Shown piece by piece: positions 28,568-36,384 of a stretch of 44,655 bases of DNA. The stretch comes from Deltaproteobacteria bacterium (lineage in GTDB: Bacteria; Desulfobacterota; Desulfuromonadia; Geobacterales; Pseudopelobacteraceae): NCBI GenBank assembly GCA_021779135.1, contig JAJYBH010000010.1:1-44655 (forward strand). The letters are read 5' to 3'. Position 1 is the stretch's first letter. Each line of letters opens with the position of its first letter. The notes beneath the pieces were generated by a model. That model searched no databases and was not told the origin of the DNA. It saw only the letters and a list, made by a program, of their open reading frames with translations. The position numbers were made by a program, and so were the translations under genes.

Positions 28568-29707
28568 TTACACCTGAGCCTTCTTGCCTGATGCCAACCA
28601 CAGCCTAAAAACTGGATCCACGATCTTCCAGTATTCTTCATCGTCCTGTTCGATCAAGTCCAGTTGTTGCAATTGTTTCACAGCATTCTGGAGGGCGCTT
28701 AGAGAGCCGAGGTTGTGTTTGCGGGTGTAGGCCCTGGCAAAGGGTTGTTTCGTTGGCTCCATGGCCAGAGCCCGTAAAAACATCCGCTGTTGAGATGGTA
28801 TGCCCTGAAGAGATGCCTCAAATGCCGCCTTCTCGTTTGAAAGCATATCGTTAGTGCCCGCGGTGATTTCTCCGCCATTGATGACACCCTCTGCTTTTGC
28901 GTATTCATATATAAAATACGCCATTTTTTGTGCATAGTATGGGAACGCTCCAACTTGCTTCACCATGAATAAGCACCAGGTGAAATCACAGGTTACTCCA
29001 TTCTCCTTAAACTGCTGCTGCAGAAACTCTGCCAGTTCATTTTCGGGTAGCGGGGGCAGCTTATAATCAAAAGCAGATCTGAAAAATGGTCGGTGAGATT
29101 CACTGAATATGGCACCCAGAATTCTGCGCTGGCTGCCAATAAAAAAATATGAAGCCTGTTGACGTTGAATTTCTGTTCTCATTGTAGCTTCGATTTTGAG
29201 GCTGTCGTGAAGTGATACAATTTCCTGGAACTCGTCCAGAGCTATGTGAACCAAGCCATCATAATCTTTGATAAATTGTCCGAGCTCCTCCATGGTATTT
29301 TTAAGAAGCGGAAGTCCTACCGTCCCGCCTGCAGGCTCTACAGTCAACTCGATACCACTATCTCTATTTGGCCGGACAATCGGCCTGAACGATGTGATAG
29401 CCCTGATAGCTTTCTTCCAGATGGGTTCATTTTGCCGGGTAACCCGAAACACCGACTCCGCCATCCTTGCCGCAACTTCTTCGACTGATCCAACCCCGAA
29501 AAAATCGGCAAATATGGTGATTGCGCCTTCTGCAGCAAGATTATTCTGAACGCGGCGGACCAAAGATGTTTTTCCAAAACGTCGAGGAGAGTGTATGACT
29601 GCGTTGTTTTTGGAACGAGCCATATCAGCTAACTCGGTCAACTCCTTAACCCTATTGCAAAACGGGCCGTCAACGGGCAGTTCTTTAAGATAAAATGGGT
29701 TCGGCAT
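28568..29707 (-). CDS. AAA ATPase (archaeal-ATPase-like, PRRFGKTS type)
   Basis: This 379-aa P-loop ATPase has an unusual Walker A, HSPRRFGKTSLV (39-50, Lys46). This is the arginine-rich form typical of the archaeal ATPase/ATPase_2 group. The Walker B is HIALDEFQEI. A winged-helix-like C-terminus follows (about 300-379; LGSLSALQNAVKQLQQLDLIEQDDEEYWKIVDP). ATG 29707 has GGAGG 5 nt upstream. The biological role of these ATPases is poorly known; many lie in mobile regions. It is the first gene of the island next to the tRNA. A regulator gene lies 31 bp upstream on the same strand and may control it. Confidence 0.82.
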   Translation of the reverse strand: MPNPFYLKELPVDGPFCNRVKELTELADMARSKNNAVIHSPRRFGKTSLVRRVQNNLAAEGAITIFADFFGVGSVEEVAARMAESVFRVTRQNEPIWKKAIRAITSFRPIVRPNRDSGIELTVEPAGGTVGLPLLKNTMEELGQFIKDYDGLVHIALDEFQEIVSLHDSLKIEATMRTEIQRQQASYFFIGSQRRILGAIFSESHRPFFRSAFDYKLPPLPENELAEFLQQQFKENGVTCDFTWCLFMVKQVGAFPYYAQKMAYFIYEYAKAEGVINGGEITAGTNDMLSNEKAAFEASLQGIPSQQRMFLRALAMEPTKQPFARAYTRKHNLGSLSALQNAVKQLQQLDLIEQDDEEYWKIVDPVFRLWLASGKKAQV

Positions 29708-29738
29708 AGCAACCTCCACAATTATTACTTAATGGTTA

Positions 29739-30362
29739 CTATACTATAGTAATTATATATTGGTAGTGATTTTTTTTTGCTGGCTTTGTTGAGCGGGCTT
29801 TTGGCTCATTGGATTTAGGCTTGGTTTCCTTGACCGCCACGGGAACGGTTGACTTTACTTTTACAGTCGGGACTGGTGCTTGCGCCTTCACCATCGGCAA
29901 TTCAGCCTTAGCCCTTTTGACCGGTACCGGAGCCGCCTGACCCTGCCCTTTTGTTTTTCTAGCTGCCCTGGCTTTCGCAAGATTATCGCCCAATTCCCTG
30001 TCGAGTGCATCCTGCCTGCGTATCTCGGAATACGATTTTGCCACGAGTGGCTGGCTGGATGGAATATTGAACTGTTTCCGGTATGCACCCGGCTTCAGGT
30101 CATGTGCCTGGGCCAGATGTCGCTTGAGGGTTTTGAATCCTTTGTTGCAGATCAGGCAGATGACCTCGTCCTTCTTGAACGCCTGCTTCAGGGTGAGCTT
30201 GGGCTTTTCTCCAACGGCAACATCAGGAGAGCCCCCATGTTCAAGAGTCTTCAATGAAGCGTGTACCTTTTGGAGCTCTTCGAGCAGTTGCTCTTGGGTC
30301 ATTTGTGAGCCGGCGGCATGTGCTGATACGATCTGTGCGGTGAGTTCAATGAGGGTGGGCAT
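29739..30362 (-). CDS. MucR/Ros-family zinc-finger transcriptional regulator
   Basis: The 207-aa protein has a Ros/MucR core: LTLKQAFKKDEVICLICNKGFKTLKRHLAQAHDLKPGAYRKQF, with a C2H2-type zinc site (C69, C72, H82, H87). The N-terminal helical part matches MucR (MPTLIELTAQIVSAH). Unlike typical MucR (about 140-150 aa), it has a roughly 60-aa Lys/Pro/Ala-rich tail from about residue 145, possibly extra DNA-binding or a drifted frame end. AAGGAG precedes the ATG. MucR-type proteins often act as nucleoid-level repressors, including of acquired DNA; that role here is inferred. Confidence 0.82.
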   Translation of the reverse strand: MPTLIELTAQIVSAHAAGSQMTQEQLLEELQKVHASLKTLEHGGSPDVAVGEKPKLTLKQAFKKDEVICLICNKGFKTLKRHLAQAHDLKPGAYRKQFNIPSSQPLVAKSYSEIRRQDALDRELGDNLAKARAARKTKGQGQAAPVPVKRAKAELPMVKAQAPVPTVKVKSTVPVAVKETKPKSNEPKARSTKPAKKNHYQYIITIV

Positions 30363-30433
30363 ATTCTTCTCCTTTCAATATCGATGCTTCATGTGGTTGA
30401 CAGATTCATAGGGTTGTAGCGTTGAGAGGTACG

Positions 30434-30634
30434 TTACGCCGCCGCCCGCAATTCAATCTCCTGCAGCAGTTGGATGAACCTGGGCGCGCCGGCGTCCCCA
30501 AACAGCCCATCCAACCCTTCGGTATGCAAGTCGGTGAAGGGCGGCTCGTAGAGCAGGCCGGGGTCCATGCTGCCGTTCTGAGTCAGGTAGCTGATAACCT
30601 GATCAATGAACCTGATCTGGGTGGCCGAATACAA
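30434..30634 (-). pseudogene. hsdR: Remnant of type I restriction endonuclease subunit R (C-terminus)
   Basis: The roughly 65-residue frame (QIRFIDQVISYLTQNGSMDPGLLYEPPFTDLHTEGLDGLF) resembles only the extreme C-terminus of HsdR/EcoEI-type R subunits, which are about 800-1000 aa. No helicase or nuclease part is present upstream, and no HsdM or HsdS is in the window. The sequence is a decayed piece of a former restriction system. Confidence 0.6.
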
Positions 30635-30670
30635 CGGAGATTCGTTTCAGCTTGACGTTGCTGGACTTAG

Positions 30671-30949
30671 CAACCTGGATCCCGAAAACTACAGATCGCT
30701 ATCACCGTAATACGTGGCCGCTATGAGACAAGTCGAGAACCGCACGAAGTGGTGGCAAACGGCAGCAGTATTTTCAGTGCCTTGTGGCAGCAATGGCAAA
30801 GATTAGAACTTGTTGAACGAGCAAAACGCAGATGCCCCGACTGCGATGGTCGCGGTGCTGAGTATATCAACCAATAAGACGATAATGATATGAGGGTAAA
30901 ACCGTGTGTACGATGCTCAGGGACAGAGAGAATCTGCAGGTGTGAGTGA
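30671..30949 (+). pseudogene. Fragment of a Cys-rich (zinc-ribbon-like) protein with an in-frame stop
   Basis: The frame has no good start and reads through ...SALWQQWQRLELVERAKRRCPDCDGRG. A TAA at 30875-30877 interrupts it. It then continues in the same frame through DMRVKPCVRCSGTERICRCE to a TGA. Both halves carry CxxC pairs like DnaJ-type zinc ribbons. The shared frame across the stop suggests one broken gene. I do not recognise the family. Confidence 0.35.
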
Positions 30950-31011
30950 TCGGATTATTCACCAACAACGAGAATACGAATGCCATATCATTTGAAAAGG
31001 AGACTTACACA

Positions 31012-31383
31012 ATGGAACACATAGATTTGCTGGATAAAATACTCGCCGAACCAATGGATAAAAATCTTCGCTTCGAACTTTTAAGGAATTTGTTTATCAA
31101 TACCGGCAAAAGAACGACTGGGATTACGGAGGGCACTCTACAGGATCTACTCTGGACCAGGGACTACAAGGTCGACGCTTCCAAGTTGGGCGGCCGGACC
31201 CTGGTCACCGGGCACACCCGGACACCGCTCTTCGAAGTAAAGCAATCACTGGCTTAGAACCACATCAAGCTGGATAATGGCTGTTGCAACAAAGGGGAGA
31301 TTGGGTATGGCTCCCTCGTCGCCCTTAATCTGGACACAAGAGAGCTGCTGGTACAGACAAATATTGAAGATGAACGATCATGA
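31012..31383 (+). pseudogene. Broken metallophosphoesterase (Ser/Thr phosphatase-like) tail with amber codon
   Basis: ATG 31012 has AAGGAG upstream and opens an 81-codon frame. From about residue 35 it reads as the C-terminal part of a calcineurin-like phosphatase (LLWTRDYKVDASKLGGRTLVTGHTRTPLFEVKQSLA). A TAG at 31255-31257 interrupts it, and the same frame continues NHIKLDNGCCNKGEIGYGSLVALNL to a TGA at 31381. The amber fits CAG to TAG (SLAQNHIKLDNGC). The catalytic N-terminal half is missing and replaced by an unrelated 30-aa start, so a deletion fused two genes. Confidence 0.65.
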
Positions 31384-31407
31384 AACGACTATTCCCCTTT
31401 CAAATAG

Positions 31408-31443
31408 ATTTAACCCCTGATAATATACAAACGGGGGTTAAAT
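31408..31443 (+). promoter_or_regulatory. Inverted repeat over the NTase ribosome site (candidate operator)
   Basis: A 10-bp perfect inverted repeat (ATTTAACCCC / GGGGTTAAAT, 16-bp spacer) ends 1 bp before the NTase ATG. The right arm contains the ribosome-binding Gs, and the spacer holds TGATAAT, a possible -10. It could be an autoregulatory operator or an RNA hairpin that masks the ribosome site. Confidence 0.5.
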
Positions 31444-31444
31444 T

Positions 31445-32488
31445 ATGACAATTGAACTTTCTATAGAAACAAGAACACTCCACGCAGAACTGATGGAAAG
31501 GCTATCCATCCGGGAAGCGCAGAGAAACATCGGTAACCTTGATGGATCCTTTTCGACGAAGACCATCTCCGGGCATGAATATCTGTACTTTCAGTACTAC
31601 TCTGCCGGAAGTGGGAAAAGAAGTTTCTGCCTAGGTGTGAAATCACCTGCGCTCGAAGAGCTGATTAACCAGTACAAGGCAGAGAAGATTGAAAACAACG
31701 CTGACCCAATCGGTACCCAAGAATTATGTGCTCAGTTAATTGCAGGCAGAATAGCCGTTCTGCCTTCAAGTATTGTTCGAGTAATCCGGGAGCTTGCTGA
31801 ATGCTCAGTTTTTCGAGTCGGGGGAATACTTGTGGGAACACAGGCCTTCGCCTGTATTGGCAACCTGCTCGGTGTACGGTGGGACGATACGACGGTTATT
31901 ACACAAGACGTGGACATTGCGATCGAGAAAAATATCAGCATCGCCATACCTGGCCTTACGTCCGATATCCCCAAAGCTCTCGAAAGTCTCTCAATGGGTT
32001 TTCTCCCGGTCCCGCGCCTCAATCACAAACACCCTTCAACATCGTTCTCGATCCGGAAAAGCCCGATCAGGGTAGACCTGCTCACGCCGAAGACAGGCCC
32101 AAGCGAAGATCCGATCTATATTCCCAGACTAAAAGCCGCAGCTCAGCCATTGAGCTATCTTGGCTATCTGATCGAGGACCCGATCCCCGCAGCGGTAATC
32201 TCCGAAGACGCCATCGTCGTGCAGGTGCCTCAACCGCTGAAATTCGGGCTACACAAGCTGATTATCTCCCAACTCCGAGATGTAACTGCTCGGGCAAAGT
32301 CAGAGAAAGATATTTATCAAGCTTATCAGATTCTTTCCTTTTACAACAAGGAACGACCCGTAGAACTGCAGGAGGTCTGGATTGAGCTGATCTCCAGAGG
32401 CAGTTCGTGGAAGAAACTCGCTGAAGCTGGTCGAAATGCAATGCAGCAAAGATACGGCAATATTCCTGAACTAGAGGCAAAATCATGA
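31445..32488 (+). CDS. GSU2403-type nucleotidyltransferase-fold protein (NTP_transf_8)
   Basis: The 347-aa protein has an NTase-like active-site block at about 125-160: FRVGGILVGTQAFACIGNLLGVRW followed by TQDVDIAI (D155, D157). These match the G-G-x-x-x-G-T and D-x-D patterns of the minimal polymerase-beta fold. A helical N-terminal part (1-90) and a long C-terminal part follow the NTP_transf_8 layout known from Geobacter proteins. Many such solitary NTases act in toxin-antitoxin or abortive infection systems, but nothing here proves that. Its stop overlaps an ATG at 32485, so a coupled partner once followed and is now truncated. Confidence 0.75.
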   Translation: MTIELSIETRTLHAELMERLSIREAQRNIGNLDGSFSTKTISGHEYLYFQYYSAGSGKRSFCLGVKSPALEELINQYKAEKIENNADPIGTQELCAQLIAGRIAVLPSSIVRVIRELAECSVFRVGGILVGTQAFACIGNLLGVRWDDTTVITQDVDIAIEKNISIAIPGLTSDIPKALESLSMGFLPVPRLNHKHPSTSFSIRKSPIRVDLLTPKTGPSEDPIYIPRLKAAAQPLSYLGYLIEDPIPAAVISEDAIVVQVPQPLKFGLHKLIISQLRDVTARAKSEKDIYQAYQILSFYNKERPVELQEVWIELISRGSSWKKLAEAGRNAMQQRYGNIPELEAKS

Positions 32489-32529
32489 AACGATTATACA
32501 CCCAGTATCTGGCAGATCGGACGTACTGA
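32485..32529 (+). pseudogene. 5' stub of a gene coupled to the NTase
   Basis: ATG 32485 overlaps the NTase stop (ATGA), the usual sign of translational coupling. The frame (MKRLYTQYLADRTY) ends after 14 codons, about 30-40 bp before IS21-type sequence begins. The partner gene seems to have been cut off by the insertion or a linked deletion. Confidence 0.35.
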
Positions 32530-32564
32530 AATGCTAGATCATCATCTGCAAGAGCCTCTCTATA

Positions 32565-33126
32565 TCCTCAACGGCCCTGGTTACCTTTGACCGCAACAGC
32601 TACAGCGTCCATGTCTCGGCAGTCGGCAATCCGGTCACGGTGCGGGCTTATGCCGACCAGCTGACGTTCGTGCATCGTGCAGGATGGCAGAACCGTCGGC
32701 TTTCACCGGCGACGGTTCTGCCGAGGCGAGGTGTTCTTTGACCCGTGGCATTATCTGGAGGTATTGAAGAGGAAGCCGGGGGCACTGAGAAACGGAGCAC
32801 CGTTCAAGGAGTGGAATCTGCCGGAACCGGTTGAATTGGTGCGGGTGGCCCTTGCCAGGCATCATGACGGAGATCGGCAGTTCGTCGGAATTCTGTCCGT
32901 TGTCCCGATCTATGGCATTGAAGCGGTGACCAAGGTCTGCTCCGATGTGCTGGCGGCCAATACGGTCAGCCGGGACGTGGTACTCAACCTGCTTTCCAGA
33001 ACCCACGAAGAACCTCAGCCGGAACCAGATCCATCAGCCCGTCTGCCTATTCTGACCACGCCACCCATAGCGGATTGCCAACGGTATGACCAGCTGCTTC
33101 TCGGAGGTGCCTATGCTACTGCGTGA
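32565..33126 (+). pseudogene. istA: IS21 transposase IstA, C-terminal fragment with frameshift
   Basis: One frame gives ALVTFDRNSYSVHVSAVG...VRAYADQLTFVH up to about 32675. The next frame continues QDGRTVGFHRRRFCRGEVFFDPWHYLEVLKRKPGALRNGAPF to 33126, so one extra base lies near 32676-32679. Only the last approximately 185 residues of a roughly 500-aa transposase remain, without the DDE catalytic core. The end overlaps the istB start by 14 bp, as in intact IS21 elements. Confidence 0.75.
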
Positions 33127-33856
33127 GAAGCTCATGTCCGCAATGGGCGCACTTGGTCTTTACGGCATGAAGGGCACCTTTGATGAAGTGATTGCCACCG
33201 GCATCAAACAGCGGGCAACACCGGAGAAGATACTGCTTGATCTGCTCGAAGCGGAAATGGCCGAGCGAAGAGTTCGCAGTATCCGCTACCGTATGGGAAT
33301 CGCCAAGTTCCCGGTGGAAAAGGATCTGGACCACTTCGAGTTCTCCGAATCACCGGTTAATGAGCAGCAGGTCAAAACACTCTACGATGGAAGCTTTCTT
33401 GCCCAGAAGAGCAACATAATTCTGGTCGGCGGTACCGGCACCGGCAAAACGCACCTGGCAATCGCTATTGCCCGGCAGGCCATCAGAAACGGCAAACGGG
33501 GCCGGTTCTTCAATCTGCTTGACCTGGTCAATCAACTGGAACAGGAAAAGCTGGGCGGACGTGGCGGCAAGCTGGCTGAAAGCCTGGCCCGGCTTGATCT
33601 GGTGGTGCTGGATGAACTGGGTTATCTGCCGTTCTCGAAAGCTGGCGGGCAGTTGCTGTTTCACCTGATCTCAAAGCTCTACGAACGGACACCCCTCATC
33701 ATCACGACAAATCTGCCATTCAGCGAATGGCCACAGGTGTTCGGTGATGGCAAGATGACCACAGCTCTTCTGGACCGGGTTACGCATCATTGTGAAATTG
33801 TCGAAACAGGAAATGACAGCTGGAGAATAAAGACAAGAAACTCAGGCAAAAACTAA
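33113..33856 (+). CDS. istB: IS21-family helper ATPase IstB
   Basis: The 247-aa AAA+ ATPase assists IstA in strand transfer and target choice. Walker A is GGTGTGKT (106-113), Walker B is [14 protein letters not shown], and a sensor-like [15 protein letters not shown] follows. ATG 33113 has CGGAGG upstream; a longer frame from 33086 lacks a ribosome site. The gene looks intact although its partner transposase is broken. Confidence 0.93.
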   Translation: MLLREKLMSAMGALGLYGMKGTFDEVIATGIKQRATPEKILLDLLEAEMAERRVRSIRYRMGIAKFPVEKDLDHFEFSESPVNEQQVKTLYDGSFLAQKSNIILVGGTGTGKTHLAIAIARQAIRNGKRGRFFNLLDLVNQLEQEKLGGRGGKLAESLARLDLVVLDELGYLPFSKAGGQLLFHLISKLYERTPLIITTNLPFSEWPQVFGDGKMTTALLDRVTHHCEIVETGNDSWRIKTRNSGKN

Positions 33857-33900
33857 CCGCTGGGGTGGGTCAATTTTGGACGCCGATGGTGGGTCTATTT

Positions 33901-34287
33901 TCAAAGCCGATTGACAACCGAGATAAAACTCTCCCCGCGACCAGCCGCGATACCCAATCCACTCTTACCGGCCCGCTCCCATTTCTCTATGGTAACGGAA
34001 GTAACAATCTCGGGGCCTTCGCCAGGGGTGAACTTATGGATCAGCTTTTCCTTCCCTCCTTCGTTGAATACCTTCGTCATCCTCATTGACAAATCGAATG
34101 CCTCCCACGGCTCCATTTGGAATTTAATCTGGGTGGTCTTGCCGGCAGCATCAGGTGACTGCAGGAGGAAAAACCGTAGTTGAACGATACCTGCCTTTGT
34201 GGCCTTCCCGATGTTGGATTTGACTTCGGGCGTAATTTCCAGGCCGGAGTTAAGACTGTAAAGAGGAAATATCAATTTAGCTGCCAT
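33901..34287 (-). CDS. Hypothetical protein truncated by the IS21 end
   Basis: ATG 34287 has GGAGG 6 nt upstream and starts MAAKLIFPLYSLNSGLEI. I do not recognise the 128-aa product; it is mixed alpha/beta without signal or TM segments. Its last three codons and stop are read out of the IS end (the element ends at 33916), so the original C-terminus has been lost. The region around QIKFQMEPWEAFDLSMRMTKVF looks well folded, so the gene was probably functional before the insertion. Confidence 0.6.
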   Translation of the reverse strand: MAAKLIFPLYSLNSGLEITPEVKSNIGKATKAGIVQLRFFLLQSPDAAGKTTQIKFQMEPWEAFDLSMRMTKVFNEGGKEKLIHKFTPGEGPEIVTSVTIEKWERAGKSGLGIAAGRGESFISVVNRL

Positions 34288-34469
34288 CTCGTGCCTCCAT
34301 TGCAATCTTCTCTGACAATTGCAGATTCTCTGCGAAAATCCGTATTACCCATGATTCGAAAACATCGCCTTCAGTCGACTGAGCCACCCTACCCTTTCCT
34401 CAACAAACCTTCTTTTCTGCCAATTGCCAGCAGGGTCCGCAACCAACATGCTGCCGTCGTCCGAAAATC

Positions 34470-34718
34470 TCAGTTTGCAAGGCGTGATGAGCTTGCACTC
34501 AAAGCAGACCGCGTAAATATTTTACGATTTGCAAATATAAGCAGAAAGCCCTCTAAGCCATCCCGTGCAATATATGAGTCGGTTGCAGGTAAAAGTATCG
34601 CTTCCTTATAAGTGTCAGACATTAAATATAAAGGTTTTCTAGGTTGAGACGGAGTAAATGACTTAAAATCAATATTTTCCCAATATGAATCTGTGAGTTT
34701 CTCTTTGATAAATGCCAT
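34470..34718 (-). CDS. Small hypothetical protein
   Basis: This is an 82-aa product, MAFIKEKLTDSYWENIDFKS onward, with GAGG about 8 nt before the ATG. No family is recognised. The last dozen residues (Ser/Ala-rich) differ in character from the rest, so the end may have drifted or been truncated. It lies between the IS-damaged gene and a gene cassette. Confidence 0.45.
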   Translation of the reverse strand: MAFIKEKLTDSYWENIDFKSFTPSQPRKPLYLMSDTYKEAILLPATDSYIARDGLEGFLLIFANRKIFTRSALSASSSRLAN

Positions 34719-34816
34719 GAAATTAAACCTCAGATATTAATAAGGGGTTAGTTTGGTTTTTGATGTTGTATTTCAATAAGTAGACTTTCTCATATTCGCC
34801 AATTTATTTTGGGGTG

Positions 34817-34874
34817 ACATAACGGGGTGGGAGAACAGCGGCGGTTTTAGGCCGCTGCTTCTGCCTGGTTGGTC
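34817..34874 (-). repeat. Integron-type attC site (attC-1)
   Basis: Read on the minus strand it has these parts. R'' is GACCAAC, then a 6-nt spacer. L'' is GAAGCAGCGG and is separated by a short loop from CCGCTGTTC. A 9-nt spacer then leads to R' GTTATGT. The two arms pair except for one extra G in L'', the extrahelical base that defines attC polarity. It lies 5 bp after the stop of the 98-aa gene, where a cassette attC should be. The GACCAAC core recurs on the plus strand at 35192-35198, the expected other end of the cassette. Confidence 0.8.
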
Positions 34875-34878
34875 GCCT

Positions 34879-35175
34879 CTAGTCGATTTTGCTTGTGCGA
34901 AATTTATCCACGAACCACCCAATGATAAAACCAATTAACCCATACTGGAATGCGCCAAACACCAACAGTAAAATCAAATCAATATAAATATTTTTTAGTC
35001 CGTCCCCGAAAACACCCGCAATTGCCCTAGAGAGAATATCTGCTACTGATGATGCTGGAATTGAAATAACAGCGAAAAACCATGCAGCATCAAAAATATT
35101 TTTGGCTGTCATTACCCCGTAACTAAAATACATTGCAAAAAGTCCTGCAGCAGCAATTGCAAATTTGACTCTCAT
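34879..35175 (-). CDS. Cassette-borne small membrane protein
   Basis: This 98-aa protein has three predicted TM segments (about 5-22, 28-50 and 65-88) and ends in a short basic tail. AAAAGGAC precedes the ATG. The family is not recognised. The gene fills a cassette of about 380 bp (about 34823-35198), with its stop 5 bp from attC-1 and the cassette start 17 bp before its ATG. That is the compact layout normal for integron cassettes. Small membrane proteins of unknown role are common in such arrays. Confidence 0.65.
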   Translation of the reverse strand: MRVKFAIAAAGLFAMYFSYGVMTAKNIFDAAWFFAVISIPASSVADILSRAIAGVFGDGLKNIYIDLILLLVFGAFQYGLIGFIIGWFVDKFRTSKID

Positions 35176-35212
35176 TTTGTCCTTTTATGATGACCAACTC
35201 CCTATTGAGCAG

Positions 35213-35230
35213 TTCACGCGCGCGCGTGAA
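35213..35230. repeat. 18-bp perfect palindrome upstream of the cassette
   Basis: TTCACGCGCGCGCGTGAA is an uninterrupted palindrome just outside the cassette boundary. It could be the stem of a preceding attC-like site or an operator. The rest of 35231-35635 has no gene that I can support. Confidence 0.5.
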
Positions 35231-35355
35231 ATGGTGATCTACCGAAACGGAACACTTAGCTTATGATCATTAAAACACGGGTACTGGATATTTACTCGAC
35301 ATATCTATATCACTCTTTAAGTGTTTTGTAATTATTACTTCCGCTTGGTGACATA

Positions 35356-35410
35356 CAACATGTGTAATTTGGGTACACCCACAGGGCACACTTTTGGTTT
35401 ACACATGTTG
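35356..35410. repeat. 12-bp inverted repeat upstream of the serine recombinase
   Basis: CAACATGTGTAA and TTACACATGTTG are perfect inverted arms separated by 31 bp. The arrangement suits a dimeric protein site, such as a recombinase res subsite or an operator. It lies 226 bp before the recombinase gene. The spacer contains TACACCCACAGGG, seen again at 38667-38679. Confidence 0.5.
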
Positions 35411-35635
35411 AGTGTACTAAGGGTCGAATAAGAAATTAATTTACAACTTTCAAGATGGGTCATAGAACTCAGATACACAGTTTCGATAAACATCAGTGGG
35501 GGTTTTTCTGGTTTATATCAAACTAAAATAACGGTCGTTAACACAGTTCTTTACAATTTACGCAACGTAATGTATTTTAGTTTATATTTAACTATCAAAT
35601 ATGCAAAGTGTGCTTATTTTGGAATGAGGTAAAAA

Positions 35636-36256
35636 ATGGGAAAAATTGTCGGATATATCAGAGTCAGCACATCCCAGCAGGATGTAGAAAATCAAAGACA
35701 TGAAATTCTTGAATGGGCAAGTGCCAAGAAGGTTTTTATAACAGAATGGATCGAATGCGAACTATCTAGCCGCCGGTCCGAGACGGAAAGGCAAATTGAT
35801 AAAATCCGCTCCTTGGAAAAGGGCGACAAGATTATTGTATCTGAATTGTCGCGACTGGGTCGAAGTACAGGACAAGTTATTATGTTGGTGAATGACTTGG
35901 TGAGGAAGGGTGTAAGCATCGAAGCCTTGAAACAAGGCATTTCTATCAAGGCTGGAAATGGAGAGGAGATAGACCAGCAATCAAAGATCATGGTTACAGT
36001 GTTTTCGCTGATGGCTGAATTGGAAAGAGATCTTATTTCACAGAGGACGAAGACGGCTCTTGCAGCGCGGAAGGCCGCTGGAAAGTCCTTGGGAAAACCG
36101 AAGGGACTCAGTTCAAGTAAGCTTGATGCTCACAGAGAGAAAATTGAAGAATTGTTGAAATTCCAAGTAAGCCATGCGGCCATCGCAAGGATGCTCGAGA
36201 TGAGCACAACGGCAGTACGACACTATTGCATATCGAGAGGGTTGAGTAATAAGTAA
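35636..36256 (+). CDS. Serine recombinase (resolvase/invertase family)
   Basis: The 206-aa site-specific recombinase has an N-terminal resolvase domain with catalytic Ser11 in GYIRVSTSQQ and the conserved ELSRLGRSTGQVI and AELERDLISQRTK segments. The C-terminal HTH is RMLEMSTTAVRHYC. Length and layout match Tn3-type resolvases and DNA invertases. GAGGTAAA precedes the ATG. The 12-bp inverted repeat upstream is a candidate site. No Tn3-type transposase is in the window, so it may be a remnant or a stand-alone invertase. Confidence 0.93.
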   Translation: MGKIVGYIRVSTSQQDVENQRHEILEWASAKKVFITEWIECELSSRRSETERQIDKIRSLEKGDKIIVSELSRLGRSTGQVIMLVNDLVRKGVSIEALKQGISIKAGNGEEIDQQSKIMVTVFSLMAELERDLISQRTKTALAARKAAGKSLGKPKGLSSSKLDAHREKIEELLKFQVSHAAIARMLEMSTTAVRHYCISRGLSNK

Positions 36257-36384
36257 GCTGGCTTGATAAGAATGGCAGAAGAGTGAAGATCAGACCAGGT
36301 TTCTTTGTATTCCGCACTGGTGACTGTCGGCATAGAGGAAATCAAGCAATAGCACCTGAAGGCATTTAACAACGATTTATCCGG

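Larger units (their letters stand above)
32560..33916 (+). mobile_element. IS21-family element, left part deleted
   Basis: The element keeps the 3' end of istA, a whole istB and a right end. After istB, two related copies of GGTGGGTCAATTTTGGACGCCG-type sequence (about 33863 and 33887) run up to TTGACA at 33916. This fits the multiple terminal repeats of IS21-type ends. The left end and most of istA are absent, so it cannot move on its own. Confidence 0.75.

Noticed and set aside
33863-33916. IS21 right-end repeats considered as attC or promoter elements
   Set aside because: Their position directly after istB and similarity to each other fit IS21 terminal repeats better; there is no bulged hairpin.
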